DNA of 64,000 nt, taken from Litoditis marina. Its lineage: Eukaryota; Nematoda; Chromadorea; Rhabditida; Rhabditidae. The stretch spans positions 5,146,001 through 5,210,000 of the forward strand of contig OZ038435.1 of assembly GCA_964036275.1 (NCBI GenBank), read 5' to 3'. The translations under genes were made by a program, and so were the position numbers. The stretch's first letter is position 1; every line of letters starts with the position of its first letter. The notes below the pieces were generated by a model. The model did no database searches. It saw only the letters and a program-made list of their open reading frames with translations, and had not been told where the DNA came from. Positions 9,047 to 20,343 of this stretch are shown in pieces.

Positions 9047-10661
9047 TAGAAATTTTCGAATTTCGAAAATAAGCCCGAGTAAAGGTCTAAAACATACGGA
9101 GTACGGTATAGTTGGGGCGCGGTTGTGTTGCCCTGAGCTATACTGCTCAGAATGAAAATTACAGGAAGCGAACAATTATTGAGACTGTATTTATTATTGT
9201 AAAAGGAGTTACTCAAACTGAATAATATCATAGTTTTTAGAAATTGTACAGCTTGTGACGTAGAACTCCGAAAACAATGATAAAATGATCGAATTTGTAT
9301 TGTGGTGATCTTATCAACGGGAGTTTTGCTTAGCTATTTCAATATATAACTTTTCCAAAAGTAATAAGTTCCAAACAATCGTTTTTGCTAGCTTTAAAAA
9401 CCATTTGGAGTGATTTCAACCATTGTTTTCTTGGTTTTGAGCATTAGTTGTGTACTATTTGACCATGGCATTTCCAAACTTCAGATTTGACCATGGCAAA
9501 CCCAAAAATGTGGGCGGGGCTTCAACATTTTGGGTTTGCCATGGTCAACATTTTCTCAGAGGCATCGTGTTTCAAATGTTTGTGATCATTGTTTACTGTT
9601 GGTCAAACTCAATATCGCACGAAACACGTGAATCACGTGAAACACAGAAGCATTAAAATACCAATGTTCGTTCACGTTTAGCGTTACATTGCCCAGAACT
9701 TTCATTATGTTTGTTTTAACATATCCTATTAGGCAATCTCTTCCTAAACGTGGCCGAAATCAGTGACATCTGACGAATACCGAGTATTATATTTCATAGG
9801 TCCCTCTATATTTAATCTTGTAGGTGTTGCGTAAATTTTGATTGTAGTTTAAATTCGCAACACAGAAGATTTATTGTTTTTTCACTTTGATAAAACAAAC
9901 TGTACACAGCAGAACAAATACACCATCGTTTCTGCTCAGTTTTCTGGAGCCGTTTCTGGTTTTTGTTATTTTAGGTTTCGCTCGGAAAACATCTGGAACA
10001 GAATACGATGGTGAAGTCTCAATCTTTAATCTGAAGCTAGTTGTCTTTCTTAGAATATGCCTCTGATCTTTTAAACGAATACGCGACCAGTAAATACATT
10101 ATTATAATCTGATTTGCTGATCAAGTCTTTCGCCGCTTCCAGTGGGACGTTTGTTCGCTGCAAATATGTTTTGGCCTTTTGCTGAACACAAATGTTCGGA
10201 GCAAGCTTTCGTTGTGTACAGCTGGTAGTTGGATCAAAATTTGTTTCTCATGAGCAAATTGAACTTTTCACTACCGCACAATTCGTAAGTTTCTTCAAAC
10301 ATTTCGAGATTAGATTCATTCATTTATCTCACTCTGCTGCATTATGTTATGATATTACTTTTCCGCTCTTCTCAGATTTTACACTTTGCACATTCTCAAT
10401 ATCTCTTCCTCTCAGAAGTTGGGCGGACGGATCTAATTGAACGGCCGATACGTTGGACGGTCAAGACCATTTCATCTCTACATTTAAACAGTCGACCCTC
10501 TGGATTACGTCTTCTGTTGAAGTTCCATTCTGTCACAACTATCAAAATTTGTACCCATGGTTAGTATTGTTTTGTGAACGTATCTTTTCTCTCTCTGCTC
10601 TCAGTAAACGCGAAACAATGTTATAAATTCTAAAAACATCATGTTCCAGGTTCCAGTCTTC
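9047..10661. other. gene-less stretch between retrotransposon and receptor gene
   Basis: No convincing exon. It holds a short hairpin element at 9487-9548 and a CACGTG-rich fragment near 9618-9650. The region just before 10641 is a possible promoter or 5' exon area of the receptor gene, but no motif stands out. Confidence 0.5.
9487..9548. repeat. short hairpin element
   Basis: The left arm 9487-9510 (TTGACCATGGCAAACCC...) is the reverse complement of 9526-9548 with one T of length difference. A 15-base loop separates them. A related half-site TTTGACCATGGCA lies just upstream near 9459. Confidence 0.75.
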
Positions 10662-13600
10662 ATGATAAACGATACAAACTATTCTGTCAATGTACTGTTG
10701 TTCCACTACTCCACTGGAATTGTGACTCTTCTGGTGACAATACTTGGAATGTACTGTATTTGGGTGAAAACTGCAGCAGCCTATGTAAAATACCGTATGA
10801 ACATGCAGGTGGGCAATATTTCAAATTTAGAAGCTATAGGGTTTCCTTTTTCCAAAGCACGCAAACACGGTGTTTTTGTCCCGGCTACTTTTTTGTCTCA
10901 GTTCGTAAAACGTGGCTTTTATCTATTTCAAACTACAAGTCAGCTATAGGTTGAACCACTGTACAGTCACGTGGAACATGTTAAACACAGCAGAACTCAG
11001 AAACTACGACAAAGTGCACGATGCCTCATAAGAATGCTGACTTTATGTGACTATTCAAATTACTTTCAGTGTTTCTTCCCTGTAAGTGTCATACCGAATA
11101 CCGTACTCAGTTTAAACAATTATGGGTATTCGATGAAAGATGCTATAATGAGGCTGTTTTGTGTTATGGACGAATAGTACTTTACCGAAAACAGTTACTC
11201 AAACTCCTCCTTAAATACATGCTATCAAAATTACATACATCAATTTGGGTGCTTGTGTTATGGACGAATAGTACTTTACCGAAAACAGATACTTACTCCC
11301 ACGTAAATACATGTTTTTGAAATTACATACAAGTCGTGACTCAGGAACACTATTCAACCAGGGCAAATAGGGCTACGATATGTGCGGAAGATATGTGCGA
11401 GATATTGGATCGTTTAAAAACATTTTCTTGGAGTGTATCGATGAAAATAATTTGAGTTGATCAACCTTTCGGAACTGTGTGAGACAGATGTGTACATGAG
11501 GGTGGGAAAAATTCTACAACTGCACAAAAGTAGGGACGGTAACGTTTTCAATAGAAATTTTTTGCAACTGACACATTCATAAGAAAAGATCTCTCTATAT
11601 TTGAGTATTTGTTAATTTTGAGATTGGAAACATATGTTGCCTTCAAAGTGGGATTGCTGCTGAGTACGACAGCCTGAGGTGTGTCACGCACAGCAGGAAA
11701 CATTTCTGATCCATAAAAGAGCCCCACACTCTATGGATGTGAACAAACAAATAGATTCATCAGACATCAAATGGTAAATTAATGGAGAAATATACCTTGT
11801 TTTCAGGTATGGATGGGCCTAACCTCGCTGTGGTACTCGTTTTTCCTCGTACCAGATCTGAGCGTTGATGGCGTAATTTTACTCGGACCTTTCCCTGATA
11901 GTATTTCTGGAGTGAGAAAATATTTTCCCCGTTGAATACAACTTAGAAACGTTCACACAGAAACCTAATAGAAGTGTGTTGCACCGTTTACCACGTCATA
12001 CGGTAAAAGTTAGAAGGCCGACGACTTAATGCGCGAAGGTAGTATACTAGAAGTAAATTGAATAGTCACGTAGAGTTGGCATTATAATGAAGGAACGTGC
12101 ACTTTGTCATTGCACGTTCATGAGTTCTGTTGTGTTTACCATGTCTAACGCGACTGTGCAATTGACTCACAGTATAGCTGATAAAACTCAGTGGTGCAAA
12201 ACACTAGAACAATTGCAACAATTAAATTCATCTTCATTTCTGAACTGAGAAATAACACGCATCTGAACCGATGAAGTGCGCCCATCGCAATGCAACGATT
12301 TATTTCGGTGAATTGTTGATTTCGTGCCTTCCAACTTGAACATAGTCATTTCTTCCCACTTGAATTGGTTTCCAGGGCATATTCTACTCTCTGTATGGTG
12401 GAATGTGGTGTTCGGTGATGGCAGCCATGCTGCATCGACAGCAAGCTATAGAGTCACCAGTATCGTCCTTCAAAGTAAGGCTCATTCTATTTGCATCATT
12501 AAGGAAGCACCCTGATAACTAATGTTATACTCACATTACAAAAAACAATTGACTTGTTTTCGTCATTATCAAACGTATCCAAGATCTTGAAACTTTCGAT
12601 CCTCCTCTACAAAATGTTATCTATAGAGAAACTGTCTCAATATCAAGTCACATTTGATCTCAATTTATGCTCCTCGCAAATCTCAGTCATATTATTTTCA
12701 GTTGAGAAAAGAAACCACTTGGAAACTGCACGTTTTAGATCACGTTGTCTACATTGTCCCTTCGGGACTGCTCTACTTTTTTGCAAAACGAAAACAGGTT
12801 AGTTGTGTTTTGCGTTTTGTTTTTCGTAACTTTTTATGTGAAAAAGTTTTCAAGCATACACAATTGTTTCACAGAACTGAGAAAAATGTTTAATGATCAC
12901 TGTTCCGAAAATTATTAAAAGGGGCTGCATTTAATGCCGAATTTGGCTAACGGCGTTCTCCTAAAAAGCATGAGAAACAGAGAAGTGAGTACAATCAATA
13001 TTCATTCACCTCTAAATCATCCTCTGCGCTGAATTGTACACATATATCACACATATCAATAGAAGATGAAATCGAAAATGTTCCACTGCGCACAATCTTA
13101 CAATTCTAACATCCAGGTCCTAGTGACACTATATTTCGTTAGAAAATGTAGCTGAATGCATTGATTTTCAGTTTGACACCAGAGCAGTAGTGGTGGTGTA
13201 CTTCTCGATTGTAGTGATACTGGCTGTTCTGAAGGTAATTATATGAACTATTCAAAGACTTGTGTGGGTGCGTTACTAGAAAAAACTATGTGTTTAGGTT
13301 CTCAATCAAGTTGATTTTCTCATTGGCATGACTTTGCTACGGTGATGTACCCCGGTACGGGTGAAGTTCTTCCCCCATCCACCAGTCTTTCATATTTGAG
13401 ATAAAACAAGAAAGTGAAGGGACTGCCAATGAATATTACTTAGTTCAGAAATTACCCAGGAACAGTGCCTTCACATAATCCCAAAGCTGATTTCAGGCAG
13501 CCTTTATAGCGGTTTTAACGCATCGAGCTGTGCAGGCAGCGGCAAGAACCAGCGCCAATGAGAACCTGCTGAAAGTCACGAAGCAGCTCACCGCTCAGGT

Positions 13601-14490
13601 AGGGATATTCACTCTAACATTATTTTTCTCATGTGAGAAAAATACACATATTGGGAATGAGTTGTAGTTTTTTTCTCGATACACACAAATAACAATATTC
13701 AACGAGATCAAACTGAGAAAAACAGTGGTATCGGGCCACTTACACCGTATGTACCTGTTGAGCAGAAAGTGAGCCCTTTACCGAGAACATCAATGTTAGT
13801 AATCATTCTCAGCTAAGTTGTGCAAACGTCTGAGGGTGTGTCGATTACATAGCCTCTGAACCGCTACTGCACTAATGTGTTAACCAAATTTACTTGACCA
13901 CTGGTGTTAATTTAGTGTTGTTTCGATTTCTAATTCCAGCTGGTTGTCTTTTTCGTTTGCGTTGGCGTAAACCCGTTGTGGCTAGTCATCGCATCGTTTC
14001 TCGGATACAGCAAAAATTTTTGTGAGTTCGATTTAATGAACTGGATAAGTTATGTGAAGAAAAATAAGGGAACATTTATGTTCTACAGGTTCAAACATTT
14101 ATCAAATGTACGTATTTGGTCGTATCGAGTTCAGGATGCCTGCGGCATCACTGACGAGAAACGAGAAAGTATGTAAACATAAGAGACTCAGATGGTGTCA
14201 TGATCTCAACAGCTCTAAGTGGTGTTCTACTGTTCGTCAATTCCAACATTCTGCAGTGTAGTCCATGAAGAGTAGCGTGACTCTAACCATACATCCTTCC
14301 AGTTCCAATGCTGGGCCTTTTGGGAAACGTGGCGTTGCCATGTACCGTCACCATGTTGCTTTCCACCCGGGTCTACCGGGATTGGCTTCTGGAATTCGTG
14401 AAACCACTTTGTCACCGCCAGGTTGGGTCGGGGTCTCAGGTTGCAAGCATCCAGAGCAGAGGCCCTCTGCCTAATCAAAATGGGACATGA
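10662..14490 (+). CDS. serpentine chemoreceptor-like 7TM protein (Str-superfamily-like), eight exons
   Basis: Exons: 10662-10808, 11807-11911, 12376-12474, 12702-12797, 13172-13234, 13497-13598, 13940-14021 and 14303-14490. All internal junctions are phase 0 except the last (phase 1), and every intron is GT/AG. The product is about 294 residues. The N-terminus has two glycosylation sequons (NDT, NYS), then TM1 with a YCIWVKT segment. A His-Arg-Gln loop follows TM3 (MLHRQQ). Helices continue through VVVVYFSIVVILAVL, LVVFFVCVGVNPLW and a final helix before RVYRDW. Nematode serpentine receptors have this size and loop pattern. I cannot fix the family (srh, sri or other). ATG 10641 is an alternative start. 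Introns hold two CACGTG-family repeats and a tandem duplication. Confidence 0.82.
10961..11020 (+). repeat. CACGTG-family dispersed repeat, copy 1
   Basis: About 60 bp reading CAGTCACGTGGAACATGTTA, then AACACAGCAGAAC and ACAAAGTGCACGA. Related copies lie at 12098-12160, 25711-25765 and 63616-63684. Confidence 0.75.
11161..11330 (+). repeat. tandem duplication, 94-bp period, two copies
   Basis: GTGTTATGGACGAATAGTAC and following bases start at 11161 and again at 11255. The second copy diverges toward its end. It sits in the first intron of the receptor gene. Confidence 0.8.
12098..12160 (-). repeat. CACGTG-family dispersed repeat, copy 2 (degenerate)
   Basis: Inverse-orientation copy of the 10961-11020 repeat: TGCACTTTGTCATTGCACGT, then GAGTTCTGTTGTGTTTACCA. 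The CACGTG core has decayed. Confidence 0.7.
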
Positions 14491-15139
14491 TAGAGTAACG
14501 TGACACGCATCACACTGACACTATCCCTCTCTTGCCTATAAAATACTGTTTGAACAATTTCTCGAAACATATGAAGATAGAAAACCTATGATCTGTACTT
14601 CTGTACTTGTTTGTTTGTTTATCGTTTAACTAATATTTTTTTTTGAAATTACTGTTCGATGTTTATTCCCATTTTTCTCTGTTGGGTTCCTCTGGTAGTA
14701 AAACAAGTGCAGACTACTGTAAACAACATATACAAAAATATCTCAAAGGACCATTTTCGACATGCTTTCGCGGGCACTTTTCGCGGTTCGAGTCCCCCGA
14801 AATAGTGTACTGGATGAGAAACGCAGGTCGACATCTGAACTTTAGGATAATATTGCATACCTAGATATTGATGATGTTGCAGGTTTATAAAATATTTTAT
14901 GTTGACCTACACCAAAGTTATTCCGAACAGGTAGGCTAAATCACAACGGTGAGTAGGTTGTGATAAGGTATTGTGGTCATTTTCGTAGGAGCTGACGTAT
15001 TTCTGCGAACGTGTGTGAATCTTTCTGATGGTGGTACGGTACGTGGTACGGTTCAGGTTCCTGCCGAGGTCGCCACTAATTCGAAAGAGAATTTCATGTT
15101 ATTTAGAATCAGGGTTGTAAGAAAGATCGCCAAGATCCA
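14491..15139. other. gene-less stretch downstream of receptor gene
   Basis: No exon-like frame. A segment TGCCGAGGTCGCCACT at about 15062 recurs at about 16384, so the 15.06-16.4 kb block may be one degraded element. Confidence 0.4.
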
Positions 15140-15524
15140 AAGTAATTGTTGGTGAAGATATAAACGCGTGGTTTGGAAATCGATAGGTCGTAATGGTCTG
15201 GCGTAGACATCATCAGATGAATAAGTGAGAGGGCGAGTACGGAATCCATTTCACAAATAATGGTGGGCAGTTCGTCCAAGTCGAATAATTGTCTGCCTAG
15301 TTCTTCACGGAAGCTTTGTTTGAGAATATCAATCATAGGTTCATAAAGTCCGCCCTGTAATGGGACGAGTTCATATATGAATTTCCCAGAAATTCGTTTC
15401 TGTTAAAAATGTCTTTGACATCTTTCATTATAAGAGTTTTGGAGAGGAGTTTGAAGTAGGAGTCGTTGTCAGAGAAAGCAGAAGTGGTAATGAGATAAAT
15501 CGACATGAAGTTTATGAAAAACAA
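15140..15524 (-). pseudogene. degraded BEL/Pao-like integrase fragment
   Basis: Two minus-strand frames read in order. One (15524-15336) contains SDNDSYFKLLSKTL, resembling the second catalytic-Asp region of retroelement integrases (SDNGTNF type). The next (15320-15140) contains LKQSFREELGRQLFDLDELP followed by TIICEMDSVLA, resembling the BEL/Pao block after the catalytic Glu, in which an 'el.T...E.E' pattern precedes the N-R-P segment. The parts are frame-shifted relative to each other and lack flanking polymerase or LTRs. The call rests on motif resemblance only. Confidence 0.42.
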
Positions 15525-16779
15525 TGCTAGAATAATGTTGGGTTTCTTATTTGAACCGAAACACGAGGTAGTATAGATGTTTATTTAGTGGCGACGTTTT
15601 GGCGGATTCCCAATAAACCCAACATTGTACAATATGCCGAGGTTTATCAACAGCGGAACATGAAAACTAATGCTAGAATATATGTGATTTAAAATGGATG
15701 TGTTCATGTCAGAAAAAAAGTTTGTTCAGTGCTGTCAAGAACTGTACCAAAAGAAGGGCATATTTTTTATTGGCGTGAAAGTGGTTATCATAATGGTTAT
15801 CATAGTTATCAAAGAAATGAGTTGTGGACGTGCTGTTCAATCAAATATGGCTAGTAGAATGTGTGTCTGGGGCGGCTGGTTCTGTTGAGACAAGCAGGCA
15901 GGGTGTGAATGCCTATCGTTATGAAGAGAAGACATCTGTTGGCCAGAAGGACGGTTTGAACTCTGCGTGTTGTTAGTGAAATAGGGTTATAAATGGAAGA
16001 GCTAGGAGAAACGATTATTCGGGCTGGACTGAGGTGACGTAAACGTGTGTTGAATACTGCATAATGTTGAGTGAGGTTTTTGAGCGCAGTGCATACAGAG
16101 TTTGTTGCTTTCGCGTTCGCTATATTTGTGGCTTCCGAGCCAATTGTGACATTGGTTCTACAACGCATTGTTTTCTCTCAGTATGAGTAGGATATTTCTT
16201 ACTTTCGCGTATCCAATGGTTGGTGGATATGTATGTCATCAACGCAGTAGATGCAGAATGGTACTTACGAGTCTGATTGAAGTTGCTCACAAAAGTAGAA
16301 GGAAGGGGTTGGGTTGGAGTCATAGATACTTCATTAGGAGTCCTGCTGGAGTTTTCATATAAGCAAGAAGGAGGTAAGGGTCCTGCCGAGGTCGCCACTT
16401 GTTCCGAATAGGTAGCTCGGAACAGACTAGATGAATAATACATGGACTTGATAGATTTTGTGCATCAAATTAGTATTCCGAATCTGATCGACTGTTATCT
16501 GTCGAATACCAACCACTATACGATTGACAGAAACTCGATGAACAGAACTTGATGAAAAAGTAATCACGAATACGTAACTATTCGTAACAAAATTCAAACG
16601 GTTCAAACATCTGTGTGTTTTTCTAGAATGTGATTTAAGACGATACAAAAGAAATTAATTCATGTAACATTGCATATTATAGTGTAGTTGCATTTTCCAT
16701 CACATAATAGAATCATTACATTTACATAATAGATACATAATAGTACCTGGTACGGTCTGCCTCTATTTTATGATTGCAT
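15525..16779. other. gene-less stretch, probable transposon debris
   Basis: Two overlapping minus-strand frames of about 105 residues (15851-16168 and 16120-16443) are open but show no motif I can name. A short inverted pair AATGTTGGGTTT / AAACCCAACATT lies at about 15535 and 15615. Confidence 0.35.
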
Positions 16780-16891
16780 AGCGTAACGATGGTCACTTTC
16801 CTACAACACATTAGAATCGAGAAATAATGGTCCTCTATGTTTGCTCACTCCAATCAAAATGTGTTTTTGATGAGATATCTTCGTATAAAAG
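16780..16891 (+). promoter_or_regulatory. promoter of secreted-protein gene 1 with TATA box
   Basis: The block starting GCGTAACGATGGTCA and ending in TATAAAAG (16884-16891) lies 43 bp before the ATG at 16934. The same block precedes the paralogue (20188-20302). TATA placement and conservation between the paralogues support a core promoter. Confidence 0.65.
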
Positions 16892-16933
16892 ATGGTTCAT
16901 TCTACATTGGAGGCATCAACTTCAGCTACCAAT

Positions 16934-18972
16934 ATGATTCGTACTCTTTTTTTGACCAGCCTTTTCTGCGCATCAGTTGTTTTGGTGAGTGAAACTTTTT
17001 CTAACTTCTATGAAAATTATTGTTATAACTTCTATGCAAAATCACATCCATATTTTAATATTTGCAAAACCTGCAAATTGAAGGTACTGATTATTGTTTC
17101 TCGTCACTTTTCAATAACTGAAGATTTCCAACAAAAATGTTCAACATGTATTTATTTTGAATTTGAACGAACTGATAAACCAGGCTTGTTCTCCCACTGG
17201 TACGGCAGAGGTAGCGGCATCGGAAACCACTACTGGTGCACCTTCAGGTATACTATGGAGGAAGAAAGAGAGAGAGAGAAAGAAAAAAAGTAATGGAAAT
17301 ATAGAAAAAAACAGGAAGGGTAGACAGAAATTACGCTAAAAAGAGAGGAAAGTCGATGAGCTGAGCAAGGGTGAGGAAAGGTGAGAAAGAGAGAAAAAAT
17401 AAGGATAGAAAAATAAAAAGAACAAAAAAAGAGAGAGCACGAGAGATGATCCTACACTAGACCCACCACAATATCTAAACCCTCCAGCCCGTCGCCGTCG
17501 TTCCGTGGAGCTCGTCTCCGTTACCATCGTCAGCAACAAGGTCTACGACCCGGAAACAGTCGAAGCCAATTTGGATGTCATCAGAAAAGTGGTCAGTTTC
17601 ATTATAACTATTTTACTTTCACCAAAAGTTTGTAGATTAACTACATCTCTGCTATGATTATCCTCTATAATCATCGGTATTGGGTGTGCGAGAGGACGTT
17701 GATGCAAATGAATGACCTTTTCATATTCTTTTTCCTTCTATTCCCGAAGTTAACCTGAAAGAAAAGTTCCCTTTCAAGAGAGAAAACGTAACTCTCTCAT
17801 GTGCTATTCCCGTCCCTGCTTCACTCACGACCATCAAACATTAAGATAATGGATGGGCATTATTGTTGATCGAAACTGTTATCATATTTTCATGATACAC
17901 CCTCAACTTTCATGAACATGGTCTTCAGATATAGTAGCTTGTTATTTGTTATTGAAATCATTTCGGTCATGATTCTCGCTATTTGAATCTAGAAGTACTT
18001 CAAACAGTCAAACACAATAGTGGAAACATCAGAGATCGGCACTTCGTCACCACAGTTTTTGAAGCTAGATGTGTTCCGCGAATATCTGAGAGATGTTTGT
18101 AGGAAGAGGAAGAGACGTATTTCACCATGAATATCTGACTCAAAGTAATTGCAGATAACTGACTATTCTGCCAAGCAGGGAATCAAATACGACATTGACA
18201 ACTTGTCTCAGAAGACCAAAAACCAGGGAGGAAAGTTCGCTGTGACCTACGAGTGAGTTCATGTTTTCGTCTTGTCGAAACGACGTGATGGCTGCTCTCA
18301 AAAACGTTTGCATAACGATGGTAATTTTTATACAACACATTAGAATAGAGAAATTATTGTTCTTTCTGTTTGCTCACTCGATCATAATGTGTATTTGATG
18401 AGATACCATCCTATAAAAGCATTATTGGTGGTCAAAACTGTTATTAAACTTCGGTACACTCTCAATTTTCTTGAACATTGGTGCCTAGCACGGACTACCT
18501 CGATAATATGATAACATAGCAACATGATAATATGATAACATAGCGTAAAATCTTCTTTTTACTTTTTAGTTTCAAGTATTTTGAGCCTGCCCGCACGGAG
18601 AAAAGTTGCTGACACAACTGTGGGGGTAGGGGGTGATTGTACTACGGGTCGGATTCTAATCTATTTTGGTTCAAGGGGGGGGGGGGGGGGGGGGGGGAGG
18701 GGGCGGGGGAAAATTGTACAATATACCCAAAAATTGTTGGCAAACTCAGTAGTAGTTTGAACTTACACTAAATGAATCCTAATAAAGATGACATGGACTA
18801 GACATTCATTTTATGTGATAATCAACATTTCTGTGCATATATCATTATCATTATTTTCAGAGTTGACGACAACTGTGAGCGCGTGGAGCGTTTCGTGAAA
18901 GGTGCCAAAGCGTCTCACAACGATGTCCAATACGCCCTCGTCAAGTGTGGCCAACATCTTAGTGTCCTGTAG
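16934..18972 (+). CDS. small secreted protein with tetra-Arg processing site, paralogue 1
   Basis: Exons: 16934-16984, 17184-17247, 17488-17591, 18155-18252 and 18861-18972 (TAG 18970-18972), phases 0, 1, 0, 2. The product is about 142 residues. MIRTLFLTSLFCASVVL is a signal peptide. A Thr/Ser/Ala-rich segment (ACSPTGTAEVAASETTT) follows, then ARRRR before SVELVSV, a good site for a furin-like convertase. The mature part is about 100 residues with two cysteines (VDDNCERV and LVKCGQH) that could pair. I do not recognise the family. Intron 2 is purine-rich, intron 4 holds a 23-base G run and a second copy of the promoter. AATAAA at 19040-19045 is the likely polyadenylation signal. Confidence 0.85.
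18310..18545 (+). repeat. rearranged promoter and intron-3 copy inside intron 4 of paralogue 1
   Basis: 18310-18420 matches the promoters at 16780-16891 and 20188-20302, including TATAAAAG (18413-18420). 18421-18480 matches intron 3 of both paralogues (about 17860-17920 and 21958-22020). 18481-18518 matches 20156-20192, which in the real promoter lies upstream rather than downstream. The order is therefore scrambled. Confidence 0.8.
18600..18740. repeat. G-rich repeat with 23-base homopolymer G run
   Basis: GGTGATTGTACTACGGGTCGG, a variable linker, then uninterrupted G at 18675-18697 and AAATTGTACAATATA. The same arrangement recurs at about 21769-21840. It lies in intron 4 of paralogue 1 and could form G-quadruplexes. 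Confidence 0.8.
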
Positions 18973-19045
18973 ACCAGTGTGAACTGTCAAGTTACTGTAT
19001 CCACAATATTGTCTGTGTTTGTATATTTACTAATGGGGAAATAAA

Positions 19046-20155
19046 GGTTATTGTTTCAAACGTTGATTTTCAACACACCACAATTCAAACTATTGAAACA
19101 ACTAAAACTCATGGAAGAGTTGGCTGTGTAATTTTTCAACCGACCCGTGAAAAAATTGATTACATATCATTGGATGGAGTATGCTGAAGTTTTCAATCAA
19201 TTCATTTTTGAAGTGCGGTGTGAAATTGTCTCAAGTCATCAAATACACATGTTATATTCATTAGTAACAAAATTAACACCAGTCTCTATAAAGTTTGAGA
19301 AGCCAGCCGAAACGTGGTCACTGAATTGAACCGAACCGGTAACAGTAAGGGAAGGAGAGTGGGAACAACGTTCATTTAACAAAACAATAGAATGGTATGG
19401 AACGTGTCATGGAAACGGTCTTGGCCCCGAATCTTCTTTTCTGGTCCTTTTGTAGTCTTTCCGTGACGTTTTGCTCGACGCGGGGGTAGCTCTCACAACA
19501 TACTCCCTCTTGGAATATGATGACACATCCAAAGACTCTGGTCAGTTTAGTACAAAAAGCCAAAACATTAGATGTGATCATAGCTATACTTAAGTTTGAA
19601 CCGTTCAATAAGAACCTGTAACAATGAAGTACAAAAGTGCTGTTACCAAAACCAATTGTAGTTTGCTCTCGATACACGCCATCATTCACAAATGCCAAGC
19701 GAATTCAAAGAGATCCAACTACAAACACCATTGGCTAGCTTTGGAAAAAGACCCTATTTTGATCTGTGCTCTTCACGTGCTCGAATGTTTTTCGTGTTCC
19801 AAATGTCTTCGTCTTATACTTGCATAAAAACATTTCTATGGTTTGTTCCACCCACTTATAAATAACCCTCTACAGTAATATGCTCAAACTTCCAGGTCAA
19901 AGTTTGGTATGTTGTCGTGTCTGAATTTTTTTTTATCTTTTTGACGTGTCTTCCGTCTTCCGCACCTCTACTTCTACAACCTCTAAAAGTTTGAAACCGA
20001 AATGATGAGTTATTCATTATAAAAAGCCTCCTAGAGGTTTGACGGATTACTGTAAGAAGGACAGCGGTTGGTGCAACGAAGTATACGATGAAAGAATAAT
20101 TGATTCATACAACATTGTATCTAATAGTATAGTTACATTATCAATCACATTGTGG
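19046..20155. other. spacer between the two paralogues
   Basis: 19060-19145 is repeated downstream of paralogue 2 at about 23077-23170, showing that the duplicated unit extends beyond the 3' ends. A TTGTAGTTTG-family hairpin lies at 19656-19728. No exon seen. Confidence 0.6.
19656..19728. repeat. TTGTAGTTTGATC-family inverted-repeat element
   Basis: Ends TTGTAGTTTG and CCAACTACAAACACC in inverse orientation around a CTCGATACACGCCATCATTC interior. It shares ends and interior with copies near 34.9, 38.7, 40.4, 46.2, 47.0 and 62.5 kb. Confidence 0.75.
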
Positions 20156-20187
20156 TGCCTAGCACGGACTACCTCGATAACATGATA

Positions 20188-20302
20188 ACATAGGATAACG
20201 ATGGTCATTTTCCTACAACACGTAAGAATAGAGAAATTATTGTTCTTTCTGTTTGCTCACTCGATCATAATGTGTATTTGATGAGATACCATCCTATAAA
20301 AG
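20188..20302 (+). promoter_or_regulatory. promoter of secreted-protein gene 2 with TATA box
   Basis: Closely matches 16780-16891 and ends with TATAAAAG at 20295-20302, 42 bp before the ATG at 20344. Confidence 0.65.
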
Positions 20303-20343
20303 ATCTTCATTCTCCATTGAAGACATCAACTACAGCTACCAAT

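Noticed and set aside
9004..9231. ORFs spanning the B2 repeat and host flank
   Set aside because: They cross the element boundary and duplicate frames seen in B1; no conserved domain.
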